Assembly: GCA_031276985.1 (NCBI GenBank)
Contig: JAISMA010000061.1
Coordinates: forward strand, 1-6,006
DNA from: Helicobacteraceae bacterium
GTDB lineage: Bacteria > Campylobacterota > Campylobacteria > Campylobacterales > SZUA-545
Direction: 5' to 3'
DNA: 6,006 nt
In this document: positions 5,132-6,006 of the stretch, in pieces
Position numbering within the stretch: position 1 is the stretch's first letter
Layout of the letters: the number at the start of each line of letters is the position of its first letter
Program-made: the position numbers and the translations under genes
The notes under the pieces: generated by a model
What the model saw: the letters and a program-made list of their open reading frames with translations, nothing else
Told to the model about the DNA's origin: nothing
Database searches by the model: none

Positions 5132-6006
5132 ATGAAAAAAATAGCCGTGAGCGTAGGCGATCTAAACGGAATCGGTTTTGAGATCGCGCTTAGATCGCAC
5201 CGCTTGATACAATCGCTGTGCGAGCCTGTCTACTGCGTCTCTAAAGCAAACGCGAAAAACGCCGCCGACGCGCTTGGCTTGGAGCTTTGCGACGACTTTA
5301 ACTGCGCGGGCGACGAAGCTGAAGTCGCCATTAAATGCGGTCAAATTGACGCGGCGGCGGGCGCGGCGAGTTTTGAAAGTTTTGTTCAAGCGGTCGATTT
5401 GACGGCAAGCGCTAAAACGACGGCGATCGTAACGCTGCCCATAAACAAAGCCGCGTGGCTGGCGGCTGGAATACATTACAAAGGACATACCGACTACCTT
5501 CGGGATCGCTTTGGCGGCGATTTGATTATGGCGCTTGGCTGTCCTAAACGTTACGTCGCGCTATACACCGATCATATTCCGTTGCGCGAAGTCGCCGCGC
5601 AAATCGCGCTTGAGCCGTTAAGCGAGTTTTTGATTCGCCTTTATCGACTCGCGCAAATCGCGCCGATTGGCGTTTTGGGTTTGAATCCGCATAGCGGAGA
5701 TCGCGGCGCGATCGGAGACGAGGACGCGATTATCGAGCGGACGATCGACGTAGCGAACGAAGCGCTAAAACGCCGCGTTTTCGAGGGCGCGATCGTTCCC
5801 GACGCGGCGTTTACTCCGCAGGCGCTAACGCGCTATCGCCTCGTTGCCGCGATGTATCACGATCAGGGTTTGACGGCGCTAAAAGCGCTTTTTTTCGACG
5901 AGTCGATCAACGTAACGCTAGGGCTTCCTTTCGCCAGAACAAGCGTCGATCACGGCACGGCTTTCGACATAGCTTACAAAAATAAAAACCCGTCGTTAAT
6001 CAGCTA
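5132..6006 (+). CDS. pdxA: 4-hydroxythreonine-4-phosphate dehydrogenase, cut by right edge
   Basis: NAD-dependent enzyme oxidising 4-phosphohydroxy-L-threonine; the decarboxylated product goes to PdxJ for pyridoxine 5'-phosphate synthesis. The frame starts at the ATG at 5132 and stays open to the window end, giving 291 codons; about 15-25 more are expected. The N-terminus MKKIAVSVGDLNGIGFE is the Campylobacterota variant of the family GDPAGIGPE motif. Further landmarks are TLPINKAAW (101-109), YKGHTDYL (116-123), TDHIPL with metal ligand His148, GLNPHSGD with His187, MYHDQGL with His243, and LGLPFARTSVDHGTAFDIAYKN near the end (263-284). All three divalent metal-binding histidines are present. 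Only three bases (GCG) separate it from the dapE stop and no independent Shine-Dalgarno is clear, so translation is probably coupled to dapE. pdxJ, often adjacent in this phylum, is not upstream; the downstream side is not visible. Confidence 0.95.
   Translation, partial: MKKIAVSVGDLNGIGFEIALRSHRLIQSLCEPVYCVSKANAKNAADALGLELCDDFNCAGDEAEVAIKCGQIDAAAGAASFESFVQAVDLTASAKTTAIVTLPINKAAWLAAGIHYKGHTDYLRDRFGGDLIMALGCPKRYVALYTDHIPLREVAAQIALEPLSEFLIRLYRLAQIAPIGVLGLNPHSGDRGAIGDEDAIIERTIDVANEALKRRVFEGAIVPDAAFTPQALTRYRLVAAMYHDQGLTALKALFFDESINVTLGLPFARTSVDHGTAFDIAYKNKNPSLIS

Noticed and set aside
5162..5488. Minus-strand open frame of 108 aa
   Set aside because: It is antisense to pdxA, whose conserved motifs run through the same bases on the plus strand.
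1..6006. Search for a novel defence, secretion or mobile system
   Set aside because: All but two of the coding regions are recognisable housekeeping genes or a decayed glycosyltransferase. Neither unknown gene has companions suggesting a system.

Overview
The window reads as core chromosome of a Campylobacterota (epsilonproteobacterial) organism of intermediate GC content. The PdxA N-terminus (MKKIAVSVGDLNGIGFE) and the S21 protein (MPGVKV... ending RRYESRL) match the forms I remember from Campylobacter and Helicobacter rather than those of enterobacteria. The higher GC (many GCG alanine codons, dense GATC and GCGCG) suggests a lineage other than Campylobacter or Helicobacter proper. This placement is recall and inference, not a search result.

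Layout, left to right. A minus-strand gene of unknown function starts with TTG at 58 and runs off the left edge. Next, on the minus strand, lies a decayed remnant of a family 2 glycosyltransferase (114-365), directly downstream of an intact CTP synthase gene, pyrG (359-1984, minus). A compact 140-bp divergent region holds candidate promoters and short direct repeats. It separates pyrG from rpsU (2124-2336, plus), which has a strong UUCG-loop hairpin after its stop. A lipid A late acyltransferase gene (lpxL/htrB type, 2437-3324, plus) follows and meets, tail to tail with a 4-bp overlap, an unrecognised minus-strand gene (3321-3959, 212 aa). Divergent from that gene, dapE (4004-5128) and pdxA (5132 to the right edge, about 291 codons present) form a tight plus-strand pair.

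The recognisable genes are housekeeping: pyrimidine nucleotide supply (PyrG), translation (S21), outer-membrane lipid A assembly (LpxL), lysine/meso-diaminopimelate and peptidoglycan precursor synthesis (DapE) and pyridoxal phosphate synthesis (PdxA). They do not form one pathway. Only dapE-pdxA looks like an operon. I see no rRNA, tRNA, CRISPR array, insertion sequence or phage gene.

I do not see a new multi-gene system. The points most worth following are the glycosyltransferase remnant whose codons supply the pyrG stop, the 17-bp block shared by the pyrG and dapE upstream regions, the phased repeats between pyrG and rpsU, and the unrecognised 212-aa protein with a possibly leaderless start.
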